A stretch of 64,000 nt of DNA from Danxiaibacter flavus (GTDB taxonomy: Bacteria; Bacteroidota; Bacteroidia; Chitinophagales; Chitinophagaceae). The DNA is taken from the NCBI RefSeq assembly GCF_041060425.1, contig NZ_JAULBC010000005.1:124001-188000 (forward strand), read 5' to 3'. The position numbers and the translations under genes are program-made. Numbering within the stretch: position 1 is the stretch's first letter; every line of letters begins with the position of its first letter. Positions 9,924-19,225 of the stretch are shown in pieces. The notes below the pieces were generated by a model that did not search any database, was not told the origin of the DNA, and saw only the letters and a list, made by a program, of their open reading frames with translations.

Positions 9924-9952
9924 AAAGTGAGCCATTATTAATGACTCACTTT
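9924..9952 (-). terminator. Intrinsic terminator after susD
   Basis: On the minus strand AAAGTGAGTCATT pairs with AATGGCTCACTTT (about 13 bp with one wobble pair) and runs into a T tract. It follows the susD stop codon and probably limits read-through into the PmoA-like gene. Confidence 0.8.
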
Positions 9953-9980
9953 ACGACTACTCAACTAACTACCTAAAAAA

Positions 9981-11834
9981 CTATTTTGGTATTGTGGTTA
10001 ATGGAGGTTGATTGTTTTCAAATCCATCATATCCTTCATTCTGATTTATAACTCCACTCACGTTGGCGTTGATGGCAGCTTGTGGAATTGGCCATAATAC
10101 ATGGTACGGGCTCATTGTGTACTCATCACCATGGTTGGTTTTAACACCTTTGTTATAAAAATCTGTTTTCTCCATTATGCGATCATAGAAGAAATTACTT
10201 TTTGAAAAGTTTTGCATATTGTACGTTTTACCGTTGTATGCAGGCTTACCCGTTTGTGCAAGGATGTATGAGATACGCGTAAGTTCAACCTTTCTTGGTT
10301 CTTCCCAGTACAATTCACGTGCGCGTTCATCGAGAATGGTTCCGATGTTTACATCAGATGCGCTGATCGGAGCACAACCAGCTCTTGTTCTTACCTTGTT
10401 GATGTCATCTGCTGCCTGCTGCAACTGACCTTTCCAGAAATACGCTTCAGCTCTCAACAAATACGTTTCTGCCAAACGGAACACATACCAGTCGCTGTGA
10501 CCACCACTTGGATTAGCATTTTCAACATCCGGAACATACACTTTGTAATGCGGCCAATCAAACCAGCTTCTGATAGTATCTATGCAAAGTATCTTACCGG
10601 AGTCATTATACAATTGCAGATTTTTTAAATAATACGGATCATTTAAAGTCTTTAATGCAGGATTATTATACACCAGGTCCTGCATGCGCATCCAGTTTCC
10701 TTTTGCGTGACGAAGGTCATTAGAATCTGTCCAGATCATATGCGTAGAGTACCAGCTTCCGCGGCAGCGGCCAATACCGCGACCAACAGCTGTGATCTGC
10801 TCATAATCCAGGCTTGGCGTATTCTTTTTCAGAGCATCTGTCGTGCCTTTATTTCCCGCAGGAGTATTAATGTTGGAATGTTCAAAAGGTACATTCTGAC
10901 GCATGGTTGAGCCACCTCCGCTAAAGTCGCCATTGTTTTTGTAACCTTCTTTATCTATTACCAATAAAATTCCTTCAGTGTTTTCTGAACGTGATTTATT
11001 TAACGGACGATGTAGGTCCCAAATAACATTTCTGGTGGCGTCATCTTTATCCACGCCAAATCTTTGCGTCATCAATGCATAACCTCCACCATCGATCACG
11101 CTGCTGGCAGCAGCAATGGCATCATCAAATTTGCCCAGCGACAAGTCTATCTTCGTAAGCAAATGGGCAACAGCCGCTTTGTTTACAGAACCACGATCTG
11201 TTTTGGCGGGAACCCACGCCAGCGCGGAATCCAGCTCAGCCTTCATTTCCTGTAACACCACTTCTCTCTTTACAGAAGCGAAGTCAACTTTCGGTGTGCT
11301 CAGCAGAGACAACGTAACAGGAATATCGCCAAACTCATGACAAAGCATATAATACCTGTAGGCACGATGAAAATAAGCTGTTCCTAACATGGCGTTACGC
11401 TCATCGGGAGATTTCCACTTAGGAAGATCTATGTATGTCACTACTGCGTTCGCATTCTTTATCGCTTTATAAGATTCTGTCCAATACCAACCGATGCGGT
11501 TATAGTCAGTGCTGTTCAAGTTTGCGGTAGGCGTAATTTGGAGATTCATGTTTTGAGCCGGACCGGATTTATCGGTTGTTCCCTCTACTGCTACATCAGA
11601 AAAAATGAGCTGACTAATAATCGGTGACCCGTCTCCAAAAAATTCACTGCGTAAGCTCGCTTCGCAGGAAATTAACATATCCTGCATACCCGCAGCCGTT
11701 GATAAAGTGTTGTCCGGCGTATAAAAAGAGAGTGGCTTAGGTTCGAGAAATTCTTTCTTACAGCCGGTGATCGTTGCTATAGCGACCGCAGCGGATGCAA
11801 CTATATATAGGGGTTTTGATAATCTATTTTTCAT
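9981..11834 (-). CDS. SusD/RagB-family outer-membrane glycan-binding lipoprotein
   Basis: 617 residues. A lipoprotein signal is visible (ASAAVAIATITGCKKEFL, lipid Cys25). The family's N-terminal pattern follows (FLEPKPLSFYTPDNTLSTAAGMQDML), as do TPR-like helices (AMLGTAYFHRAYRYYMLCHEFGDIPV; LAETYLLRAEAYFWKGQLQQAADDINKVRTRAGC) and the C-terminal LDERARELYWEEPRKVELTR. SusD lids the SusC channel and binds the oligosaccharide at the cell surface. It lies 32 bases downstream of susC, the usual order, so the two are almost certainly cotranscribed. The ligand cannot be read from sequence. Confidence 0.95.
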   Translation of the reverse strand: MKNRLSKPLYIVASAAVAIATITGCKKEFLEPKPLSFYTPDNTLSTAAGMQDMLISCEASLRSEFFGDGSPIISQLIFSDVAVEGTTDKSGPAQNMNLQITPTANLNSTDYNRIGWYWTESYKAIKNANAVVTYIDLPKWKSPDERNAMLGTAYFHRAYRYYMLCHEFGDIPVTLSLLSTPKVDFASVKREVVLQEMKAELDSALAWVPAKTDRGSVNKAAVAHLLTKIDLSLGKFDDAIAAASSVIDGGGYALMTQRFGVDKDDATRNVIWDLHRPLNKSRSENTEGILLVIDKEGYKNNGDFSGGGSTMRQNVPFEHSNINTPAGNKGTTDALKKNTPSLDYEQITAVGRGIGRCRGSWYSTHMIWTDSNDLRHAKGNWMRMQDLVYNNPALKTLNDPYYLKNLQLYNDSGKILCIDTIRSWFDWPHYKVYVPDVENANPSGGHSDWYVFRLAETYLLRAEAYFWKGQLQQAADDINKVRTRAGCAPISASDVNIGTILDERARELYWEEPRKVELTRISYILAQTGKPAYNGKTYNMQNFSKSNFFYDRIMEKTDFYNKGVKTNHGDEYTMSPYHVLWPIPQAAINANVSGVINQNEGYDGFENNQPPLTTIPK

Positions 11835-11866
11835 AAAAGCATTTTTAGGTAATTAAACAACCAGCC

Positions 11867-14800
11867 TTAAAGTGTTACGTTGATGCCTGCAGTATAGATT
11901 CTTGGCGTAGGGCCAAAAGTTGGACCTGAAGAAGGTTCCGGATCCCAATACTTCCAGTTTGGTGAATACACTGCTGCGTTCTTAATGGTGAAATAAAACT
12001 TGGCATCCTGTACACTGATCTTTTTAAGGAACGTTTTAGGAATGTTGTAGCCAAAGCTTATGTTGTCCAGGCGAATAAATGAGCTCTTCTTATACACGCT
12101 GTAAGATGCACCACCATCGCTTGACGCCAAACGCGCGTAATCGTTGATCGGGTTTTGTGGTGTCCAGAACGGGAAGGTGTAAGAGTTTACACGATCAGGA
12201 AACGCTGCGCTTCTGTTCTTCGCCTGATCGAAAGCATTCATCTGACCCCAATAAGAATATACAAGGAATGAGAACGTAAAGTTTTTGTAGAAGGTGAATT
12301 CATTTCTTAATGTCCACCTGAAGCGTGGTTCTTTGAAGCCCAGGAATTCCCTGTCTGCATCAGTATACTTGCCATCATTGTTTACGTCTTTTACGTGAAA
12401 GTCACCAGGATAAACACCATATTTTTTAGCCTGTGCAGAGTCCGGTGTTTGCCAAACGCCCAGCACGCGCTGATCCCATATTGCATCAAGAGAATGACCA
12501 ATAAACCATTTGTTTACTGCATCGTCACCTTCTTTATAACCAATTACTTTTCCGTTGGCATCTTTAATTGCAACCTGGTTACCGTACAGGTGAACAATCT
12601 CGTTCCTGTTCAAAGAAAAGTTGGCAGAAGTATTCCAGGTAAAGTTGTTACGCTGAATGTTTCTTGTGTTCAGATTTATCTCAATGCCCTTATTGTCTAC
12701 CTGTCCGATATTTGTCCAAACAGACGTAAAACCGGTTACATCAGGCAGCGTTCTTTTTGCAAGCAGATTTGTTGTAGAGCTTTTGTAGACATCTATGCTT
12801 CCATCAACTCTGTTTTTAAGAACAGTGAAGTCTAAGCCCAGGTTAAATGAAGCTGTTTGCTCCCATTTAAGTTTGGGGTTAGGCATATCGTTTACATTTA
12901 ACTGTGTTACCTGCTGTACAGAACCATTTTGCAGAACATGCAGATATTTAGATGTAGTAAGGTCAGCCAACGCTGAATATCTACCGATATCCCTGTTACC
13001 ATTTAAACCATAACTAACACGCAACTTACCGTAGTTGAGCCAATTGGTTTTTACAAAAGATTCATTGGTGAATACCCAGCCAAGTGCGGCTGAAGGGAAT
13101 GTTGCATATGGCTCTGCCTGGCCAAATGCTGAATAACCATCTCTACGCACTGTAGCAGTCAACATATACCTGTCTTTATATGAATAGAACAGGCGTGCCA
13201 TTAATGCATTTGCAGTACCTACTTCATCACCAAGGGTCCCTGTTTCATCATTGTAATCTCCGGTGTTACCAATTGAAGGATTTATACCTGATGCCATGTT
13301 ATGATATCCCAAAACATCAGAAGGGCTAAATCCATTGTTGTTCATATAGCTGCGCCATACCTGGTATTTCTCGGCGTTCGCAAGCAATGTTACGTCCAGG
13401 TGATGTCTGCCAAAATCTCTTGACCAGTTGATCAGGTTATCGACCTGCCATTGATAGATCTGCCTGTCCTGGCGCGTTGCAAGACCTCCCAAAGGAGCCC
13501 ATTCCTGGTATGCAGAATTTTGTGCCTGGTAAAACTTGAACCATTCAAATCTTGGCGTAAAGTTTACCTGGTATTTGATACCGAACGGCAATGCAACCTT
13601 GGCGTAGATATTGGAGTTTAAAGAGTAGTATCTCTTTAATTTGTCTGTGTATTTAGGCGCAGTGAACGGTACTTTACCACCACTCGCTTCATCGTTTGGA
13701 ATATAACGATAGTCAGATGAGTCATCTTTGTAAACAGATCCCCATGGAGAGTTAGGACTGATCACGGTCCAGTCAAAAGGCACTGCACTTTCGTCTCTCA
13801 CGCTGAACTGCGTGTTTGTACCAACACTAAGAAAATTGGTCACTTTTGCTTCAAGGTTCAAACGGGTGCGCGCAACATTGTATTCATCGTTCGTAACAAT
13901 GCCTTTGTTATCCATATAACCAACTGACCAGAAATAAGACAAGCCGTCTTTTCTGCCGGATAAACTTAAGTTATAATCTTGTCTTAGGCCATTCTGAAAC
14001 ACCATATCATACCAGTTCTGCGAAACACCTTTTTTGTAGTTGGCAACTTCCACCGGTTGAAGGCCGAGACGTTGTAACCAGATAACCACAGGATCTGAGT
14101 TTGGAGCTGATGCATCATAAGCCAGCCAATCTTGAAGAGATACGTCTGAAGGCAGCGTCCTTGGATCATCATACTGATAAGGTTTCGCCTTCAGGTTGGT
14201 GCTATATTTAACGTTTCTTCTCCATGTGTTCAAAAAATCATCCGGACCATACACCGGCTGGTTTACACTCATTGTTGCCAGACCTGTGCTCGCGTTCACA
14301 TTTACAACCGGCTTACCTGTTTTACCTTTTTTAGTGGTAACCTGGATAACACCACTCGCCGCTTTGGCACCGTATACCGCAGCAGAGCTCGCGTCTTTCA
14401 GTACGTCAATCGTTTCAATGTCATTTGGGTTAATGTCAGCTAACGCACCATAATAGATGGTTCCGTCCAAAACCACTAACGGACTGGAGCTTGCGTTCAA
14501 CGTGTTTTTACCTCTCACCTGTAAGCCGGCATCACCTTTAGGAGATGTAGCCAGGCCGATGTTCAAACCAGGCACATTGGCTCTTAACAGATCCTGCACA
14601 GATGCAGGATGTTCGTTTTCCAATTGAGAAGCCTTTACAGAGGCAACAGCACCCGTAAGATCTTTTTTCTTCGCAGTACCGTAACCGATAACAACTACCT
14701 GTTCAAGATTGGACACTTCCGGTTGCATTTTTAAATTAACCTCGCTGCGGCCCTTTACTGCTACTGATTCTTTCTTATATCCAATATTGGAAAAGATAAG

Positions 14801-15028
14801 AACCGAGTTAGCTGACAGGCCGGTCAATTTAAAATTACCGTTCTCATCTGTAGTGGTGCCTTTTGTTGTACCATCTATGGTTACAGCAACACCAGCGAGT
14901 CCCTGCGACTCATTTTCGCCGGTTACTCTTCCATGCACAGAATGGGTTTGAGCAGATGCAATACCCAGGCTGGCAATTGAAATAACACCCAACATGAACA
15001 AATAACGGTAGAGTGTTTTCCATTTCAT
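11867..15028 (-). CDS. SusC/RagA-family TonB-dependent outer-membrane transporter
   Basis: About 1053 residues. The ATG at 15028 is preferred over the TTG two codons upstream because it opens directly into the signal peptide (MKWKTLYRYLFMLGVISIASLGIASAQ). Then come a carboxypeptidase-like beta domain (~30-110), the TonB-box region QVVVIGYGTAKKKDLTGAV, the plug (LLRANVPGLNIG, VRGKNTLNASSSPLVVLDGTIY, DASSAAVYGAKAASGVIQVTTKKG) and a 22-strand-type barrel ending in TAGINVTL. It imports the oligosaccharide bound by SusD using proton-motive force through TonB. It is the first transport gene of the locus. Confidence 0.96.
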   Translation of the reverse strand: MKWKTLYRYLFMLGVISIASLGIASAQTHSVHGRVTGENESQGLAGVAVTIDGTTKGTTTDENGNFKLTGLSANSVLIFSNIGYKKESVAVKGRSEVNLKMQPEVSNLEQVVVIGYGTAKKKDLTGAVASVKASQLENEHPASVQDLLRANVPGLNIGLATSPKGDAGLQVRGKNTLNASSSPLVVLDGTIYYGALADINPNDIETIDVLKDASSAAVYGAKAASGVIQVTTKKGKTGKPVVNVNASTGLATMSVNQPVYGPDDFLNTWRRNVKYSTNLKAKPYQYDDPRTLPSDVSLQDWLAYDASAPNSDPVVIWLQRLGLQPVEVANYKKGVSQNWYDMVFQNGLRQDYNLSLSGRKDGLSYFWSVGYMDNKGIVTNDEYNVARTRLNLEAKVTNFLSVGTNTQFSVRDESAVPFDWTVISPNSPWGSVYKDDSSDYRYIPNDEASGGKVPFTAPKYTDKLKRYYSLNSNIYAKVALPFGIKYQVNFTPRFEWFKFYQAQNSAYQEWAPLGGLATRQDRQIYQWQVDNLINWSRDFGRHHLDVTLLANAEKYQVWRSYMNNNGFSPSDVLGYHNMASGINPSIGNTGDYNDETGTLGDEVGTANALMARLFYSYKDRYMLTATVRRDGYSAFGQAEPYATFPSAALGWVFTNESFVKTNWLNYGKLRVSYGLNGNRDIGRYSALADLTTSKYLHVLQNGSVQQVTQLNVNDMPNPKLKWEQTASFNLGLDFTVLKNRVDGSIDVYKSSTTNLLAKRTLPDVTGFTSVWTNIGQVDNKGIEINLNTRNIQRNNFTWNTSANFSLNRNEIVHLYGNQVAIKDANGKVIGYKEGDDAVNKWFIGHSLDAIWDQRVLGVWQTPDSAQAKKYGVYPGDFHVKDVNNDGKYTDADREFLGFKEPRFRWTLRNEFTFYKNFTFSFLVYSYWGQMNAFDQAKNRSAAFPDRVNSYTFPFWTPQNPINDYARLASSDGGASYSVYKKSSFIRLDNISFGYNIPKTFLKKISVQDAKFYFTIKNAAVYSPNWKYWDPEPSSGPTFGPTPRIYTAGINVTL

Positions 15029-15208
15029 AAGCAATCGTGTTTTTGGGGTGAATGAAAATGTTTACGATCAAAAATTGAAAAGATTGATAGTTGATTTTCC
15101 ATCGTACAATGCATTTATAAATTGAAAATTGTTTATAGGTGCATTTGTGTGGCGCTCGTCTTTCAGCCTTTTACAGTTTCAGTTTAGTTTTAGTTTTTAT
15201 CTACAGTT

Positions 15209-15973
15209 TTAAAACCCGATGGAATTGCCGCCGTCAACACATAAAACCACGCCCGTTACATACTTCGCAGCATTGGAAGCCAGGTACACAACAGCATATC
15301 CTATATCAGCCGGCTCACCCAATTTGCCCATTGGCGTGCGGCCCATCACTTTAGCTTTACGCTCAGGATCGTTGTTCAGTGCTTTTGCTGACATATCTGT
15401 TGCAATAAAACCTGGTGCAATACAGTTAACACGGATACCTGATGGTGATAGCTCTACTGCCAGTGATCTGGTCATGCCCTCAATAGCAGTTTTAGATGCA
15501 GTGTAAGCAACCACTTTCGGCAAACCGTATTGTGCCGCCATTGAGCTGATCATTACTATACTGCCTCTTTCTCTTTGCAGCATAAACTTTGCAACTTCAC
15601 GTGTCACAGCAAAAACAGCCTGCTGATTTACCTTGATTATTTCGCTGAATTCTTCATCTGTAACATTTATCGCTTCCTTCTTCAAATTAATTCCGGCATT
15701 ATTTACCAGTATATCTATCGCGCCGATCTGTTCTTCTACTTCTTTTATAAATGCAGGGATAACAGAAAGATTCGCCAGATCCACAACTTTATATGTTGAT
15801 TTTTGCCCGAGTTCTTCACAGGCGCTGCGTAACAAAGCTTCATTTCTTCCCACAATAGTTACAGATGCTCCATTTTCTACAAGTGCTTTAGCTGTAGCAA
15901 AACCCAGTCCTTTACCGCCACCTGTTACCAATGCATGCTTTCCTGTAAGATCAAATTGATTTATGTATTCCAT
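15209..15973 (-). CDS. Short-chain dehydrogenase/reductase, gluconate 5-dehydrogenase/KduD-like
   Basis: 254 residues, the usual SDR length, with no signal peptide, so cytoplasmic. The cofactor loop TGGGKGLG is at residues 17-24, NNAG at 91-94, and the catalytic tetrad is Asn116, Ser144, Tyr157, Lys161 (YTASK). The C-terminal VVYLASNAAKYVTGVVLCVDGG is typical of sugar-acid SDRs such as gluconate 5-dehydrogenase and 2-deoxy-gluconate 3-dehydrogenase. The UxuB-type NGAGGN motif is missing, so it is probably not the SDR fructuronate reductase. It lies between the exported oxidoreductases and SusCD. It may reduce a keto-sugar acid or keto-sugar taken into the cell, which would fit the nearby uxuA. 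Confidence 0.8.
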   Translation of the reverse strand: MEYINQFDLTGKHALVTGGGKGLGFATAKALVENGASVTIVGRNEALLRSACEELGQKSTYKVVDLANLSVIPAFIKEVEEQIGAIDILVNNAGINLKKEAINVTDEEFSEIIKVNQQAVFAVTREVAKFMLQRERGSIVMISSMAAQYGLPKVVAYTASKTAIEGMTRSLAVELSPSGIRVNCIAPGFIATDMSAKALNNDPERKAKVMGRTPMGKLGEPADIGYAVVYLASNAAKYVTGVVLCVDGGNSIGF

Positions 15974-16038
15974 GTTTCCTTTACGTATTTAAGTTTTGAA
16001 CCGGCAATATATTACCATTACGGTCACAGCACATCTCT

Positions 16039-16050
16039 TTAACCGTTTGA
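16039..16050. promoter_or_regulatory. Weak candidate LacI-type operator upstream of the SDR gene
   Basis: TTAACCGTTTGA, CG-centred, about 66 bases upstream of the SDR start. It resembles the stronger GCAAACGnTTGC sites of this window but has two mismatches between half sites. Confidence 0.25.
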
Positions 16051-16093
16051 AATTTTCATTCCTAACGCACCTGCATTTATGTAATATGATTTT

Positions 16094-17482
16094 TTACTTT
16101 GTTGTAGCCATTTGCAGCGCTTTAGTAGTAGTGTAATATTTTGCTATCATGTTCGGCTGCTCCCAATCGGGCAGCTTTTTATTTTTCAGATATTGAAGAA
16201 AACGCTCCATCACCTGTCCAAAATGAGCTTCGTGGCCAACCTTGTAGGAATCAGGAATATTCATTTTCCATCCTTTTACAGTCTTCACTACACCAATGCC
16301 CTGATAGTTTGCAGCAATTTGTTGTATAGCGGCCTGTAGCTTTTGTTCAAAGTCCGCATTGTTTGTTAGTGGTTCTATATATAATGTTGGCTGAAACTGT
16401 TCTTCCTTTCCTTGCTTAATAATAAGGTTCGCCTTGGTTCCGCGGAATAACGAGTAATGTGTGTCCCCACTTCCTTCCGGTGCCTGGTAATGCCACAACG
16501 CGGCTATTTTAGCATGAACACCATTTATCGTATAATTGATATCGCCATTAGCAATAATATTCAGTACTGTATCTTTCTGTACAAATTTTTTAAGGAACGA
16601 AGGAAAGCTGTCCTGTCTTGTCATTGCTGCAAACTGAGAAAGGGTTAAAGGCGTTGCCCATCTGCTGGCCGATTCAACTACGATATCTTTTTTGTAATCG
16701 ATGATCTTGTCAGGAAAGCTCTCCCATTGCACCAGGTCTACAAGGTGCGTTCCTACATCAGCCATCGCATCGCCTTGTTGTTCAGGATCAAAAAACCATG
16801 TTGGTCTCTTTAGTGCATTGCCAGATACATATTTGTAAAAGTGATGCACGCTCTCCATTACCACAGCTGGATTATCTTTTGTGCCTTGTTGTAAAGTGCC
16901 AAACACATCTTGTTGCTTCATTAATTCGCGCTGGAGGATAGTGGTGATTTCAGAACGTTCTGTCATAATATCGTACAACAGCACATTCTTTTTATTGGCT
17001 TCTTCAAATGACTGCAACAGCAGGTCGAAGCCGGCAGAAGTTATAGCCATCGGCTTATCCGCCAGAACATTCAAACCTGCGTCAACAGATTTCTTGATGT
17101 ATTCGGTTTTTCTCAGATTATTACCAGCTATAACTACCACATTTCCTTTTTTATCCGCAACCATCTTATCCAAAAAATCATTGCCCTTGTATATTTCTTC
17201 CTGCCAGTGCGTAGGCTTTTCCGTCCGTTCGTTGTATTGTTTTACGAGAGCGAGATGTGCATTTAGCTCTTCTCCGTCAGGTGCGTATACATGAACAACA
17301 CTATCAATGCCCGGATACATGGTTTTTTGTACCAAAGCAGCATGAAAGTGCCCCGGATCCAACGTGATTAACCTTACCATTGAAGAATCAGTATTCGTTC
17401 CTTTTGCGGTGCTTCCTGAATTACATGAAACACTCGTCAAAGCAAGAGCAGCAAGAGAAAATGTGGTTAGTTTGTTAAACAT
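16094..17482 (-). CDS. Gfo/Idh/MocA-family oxidoreductase, lipoprotein
   Basis: 462 residues. A lipobox is visible (LAALALTSVSC, Cys20), so the protein should be membrane-anchored outside the cytoplasm. It starts LITLDPGHFHAALVQ rather than with the classical GxGxxG, continues with NVVVIAGNNLRKTEYI, and has LADKPMAI in place of the family EKP motif. The C-terminal half contains WFFDPEQQGDAMADVGTHLVDLVQWESFP, the sugar-binding region of the putative-oxidoreductase C-terminal family found in Bacteroidota. The family oxidises or reduces sugars with NAD(P). An exported member would need a tightly bound cofactor, as in glucose-fructose oxidoreductase (inference). It lies 192 bases downstream of the next Gfo/Idh gene in the same direction. 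Confidence 0.85.
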   Translation of the reverse strand: MFNKLTTFSLAALALTSVSCNSGSTAKGTNTDSSMVRLITLDPGHFHAALVQKTMYPGIDSVVHVYAPDGEELNAHLALVKQYNERTEKPTHWQEEIYKGNDFLDKMVADKKGNVVVIAGNNLRKTEYIKKSVDAGLNVLADKPMAITSAGFDLLLQSFEEANKKNVLLYDIMTERSEITTILQRELMKQQDVFGTLQQGTKDNPAVVMESVHHFYKYVSGNALKRPTWFFDPEQQGDAMADVGTHLVDLVQWESFPDKIIDYKKDIVVESASRWATPLTLSQFAAMTRQDSFPSFLKKFVQKDTVLNIIANGDINYTINGVHAKIAALWHYQAPEGSGDTHYSLFRGTKANLIIKQGKEEQFQPTLYIEPLTNNADFEQKLQAAIQQIAANYQGIGVVKTVKGWKMNIPDSYKVGHEAHFGQVMERFLQYLKNKKLPDWEQPNMIAKYYTTTKALQMATTK

Positions 17483-17486
17483 AATT

Positions 17487-17520
17487 GAGCTATCAGCTGT
17501 CAGCTATTAGCTATCAGCTG
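17487..17520. repeat. AGCTnTCAGC decamer cluster
   Basis: Four overlapping copies of AGCTATCAGC/AGCTGTCAGC/AGCTATTAGC lie directly upstream of the oxidoreductase start, inside the operon spacer. Confidence 0.8.
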
Positions 17521-17635
17521 GTTTTTAGTAATGATTTTGTTTGATCGCATCCCTAACGCTTCGTTAAGGAAATAATATCCGCGTAATCTTTCTATCAACT
17601 CCTTTCTAAATCGTGTATTCCTTCATTCATCATCA

Positions 17636-17681
17636 ACCCAATCCCGTTAATCCTCAAATCTTATAAATCCAGGTCTAGACC
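17636..17681. repeat. AATCCC-type degenerate short repeat
   Basis: CCCAATCCCGTTAATCC continues into AAATC..ATAAATCCAGGTCTAGACC and overlaps the last codons of the upstream oxidoreductase gene. The same phrase type occurs at 23.5, 23.7, 24.0 and 57.7-57.9 kb. Confidence 0.6.
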
Positions 17682-19072
17682 AGTTGGTATGGCCAACGTT
17701 GCGGTTTACACAACATTGCATTCGCCTCATCATCGTTTTTAAACTTCTCCTGGATCGGATCCCAATAAAGTTTGCGTTTTAACTTCATCGCAGCATGATT
17801 GAGCAAACAAACGGAGCAGGCTCTATGTCCAACTTCAATTGGTGTAATAGGTGTTTGTCTTGTTTGAATACAATCCAGCCAGTTACCATGATGCTCTTTA
17901 CTTTCATACAGATGCAATTCATTCTCCCCGATCACTGAAGTAAGTATTTTGGGATCGCTTGCATCAAGTGCTTTCGCATTTTTATCTTTTGCAACAGGAT
18001 CGTTTGCTGTTGCGGAATAGTTGCCACGCGTAACAAAGATCCATCCATCGGAACCAACAAATTTTACACCGTTAGGATATTGGTCGCTTGCCAGTACCCG
18101 CACACCATTTGCAAACAGGCTTTCCGTTTTAAATGAGCCATGCACATCCCATAAGCTGCCGGCAGGAGGCCACTCGGCAGTTCCGAATATTTCAACCGGA
18201 CCGGTAAATTCAGTACCCATTCCCCAATTGGCAATATCAAAGTGATGCGCGCCCCAGCCTGTGATCATACCTGCACCAAATTGCTCAATGCGCAACCAGC
18301 CTGGTCTCGAAAAATCATTCGTGGGATGAACACGTTTTAATGTATAAGGAACATAAGGCGTAGAGCCCAGCCATTTTTCATAATTCAATTCTGACGGTAC
18401 CGGCATTGGCTGCTCGACTGTGGCTTGTTTAGGATCATCAATTGGCAAGCCAACATAAATAGTATGCAGTTTACCGATGCGACCATTACGAACCAACTCA
18501 CATGCGCGTTTAAATTGCGGCATCGAACGTTGTTGGCTGCCTATTTGTAGTATGCGTCCTGATTTATGTACTTCATTACTTAAAAAACGTCCTTCAGAAA
18601 TAGTGAGTGATGCCGGCTTTTGCATGTACACATCCTTACCCGCACGCACTGCCGCAACAGCAGGTATTACGTGCCAGTGGTCAGGTGTGCTGATCAATAC
18701 TGCATCAATATCTTTATTTGCCAGCAATTCAAGATAGTCGTCATACCTAATAACCCCATTGTATGGCTTTCCCTCCTTCTTTGAATAATAATCATTCACC
18801 AGTTTCTGCGCAGAAGCCAGGCGGTTCTTATCAAGATCACACACGGCAATAATGCGTGCTTTACCGTGCTGCCACGTACCTGGCATATCATGTTCACGGG
18901 AAATCCTGCCTGTACCTATAGCTCCTATATTGATCCGGTTGCTTGGTGCATATTTACCAAACACACTTGCAGGAACAATTGTGGGAATATTTACAAGTGC
19001 AACACCGGCGGCACCTGCAATAGAGTTCTTCAAAAACTTCCTTCTCGATGAATCGTTGGTTTTCTTTTTCAT
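17675..19072 (-). CDS. Gfo/Idh/MocA-family oxidoreductase with Tat signal
   Basis: 465 residues. It begins MKKKTNDSSRRKFLKNSIAG, a twin-arginine signal (Arg10-Arg11) followed by AGAAGVALVNIPTIVPAS. The mature part has the Rossmann motif INIGAIGTGRISREHD, then DAVLISTPDHWHVIPAVAAVRAGKDVYMQKPASL, where QKP replaces EKP. GWGAHHFDIANWGMGTE and the tail HRACSVCLLNHAAMKLKRKLYWDPIQEKF belong to the Bacteroidota/Planctomycetes exported subfamily. Tat export permits folding with NAD(P) bound before export, so the enzyme can act on sugars in the periplasm. It sits between the lipoprotein oxidoreductase and thuA, a ThuA-ThuB-like pairing. Confidence 0.9.
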   Translation of the reverse strand: MKKKTNDSSRRKFLKNSIAGAAGVALVNIPTIVPASVFGKYAPSNRINIGAIGTGRISREHDMPGTWQHGKARIIAVCDLDKNRLASAQKLVNDYYSKKEGKPYNGVIRYDDYLELLANKDIDAVLISTPDHWHVIPAVAAVRAGKDVYMQKPASLTISEGRFLSNEVHKSGRILQIGSQQRSMPQFKRACELVRNGRIGKLHTIYVGLPIDDPKQATVEQPMPVPSELNYEKWLGSTPYVPYTLKRVHPTNDFSRPGWLRIEQFGAGMITGWGAHHFDIANWGMGTEFTGPVEIFGTAEWPPAGSLWDVHGSFKTESLFANGVRVLASDQYPNGVKFVGSDGWIFVTRGNYSATANDPVAKDKNAKALDASDPKILTSVIGENELHLYESKEHHGNWLDCIQTRQTPITPIEVGHRACSVCLLNHAAMKLKRKLYWDPIQEKFKNDDEANAMLCKPQRWPYQLV

Positions 19073-19088
19073 AACTATAGGTTTTGAA

Positions 19089-19124
19089 AAGCTATGAGCT
19101 GTCAGCCATCAGCTTTCAGCTTTT
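19089..19124. repeat. AGCTnTCAGC decamer cluster
   Basis: AGCTATGAGCTGTCAGCCATCAGC and related decamers lie just upstream of the Tat oxidoreductase start. Confidence 0.75.
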
Positions 19125-19144
19125 AGTAACTATCTATATATTTA

Positions 19145-19225
19145 AACATCCGCACATAAAAAGACTCGCTTCATTTGCATAATCGCACATCCGCACATTT
19201 GCACATCTACACATTTGCACATTTA
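19145..19225. repeat. GCACATnn degenerate tandem repeat
   Basis: Units such as CCGCACAT, TCGCACAT, TTGCACAT, CTACACAT and TTGCACAT follow one another and run up to the thuA stop codon. The same family is seen at 46850-46895. Confidence 0.75.

Noticed and set aside
12395..12835. 146-codon open frame opposite susC
   Set aside because: Shadow of the susC coding sequence on the other strand.
15035..15208. LacI-type operator upstream of susC
   Set aside because: Only poor matches (GCAATCGTGTTT, TTTACGAT) were found, so the susC promoter is not included in the candidate regulon.
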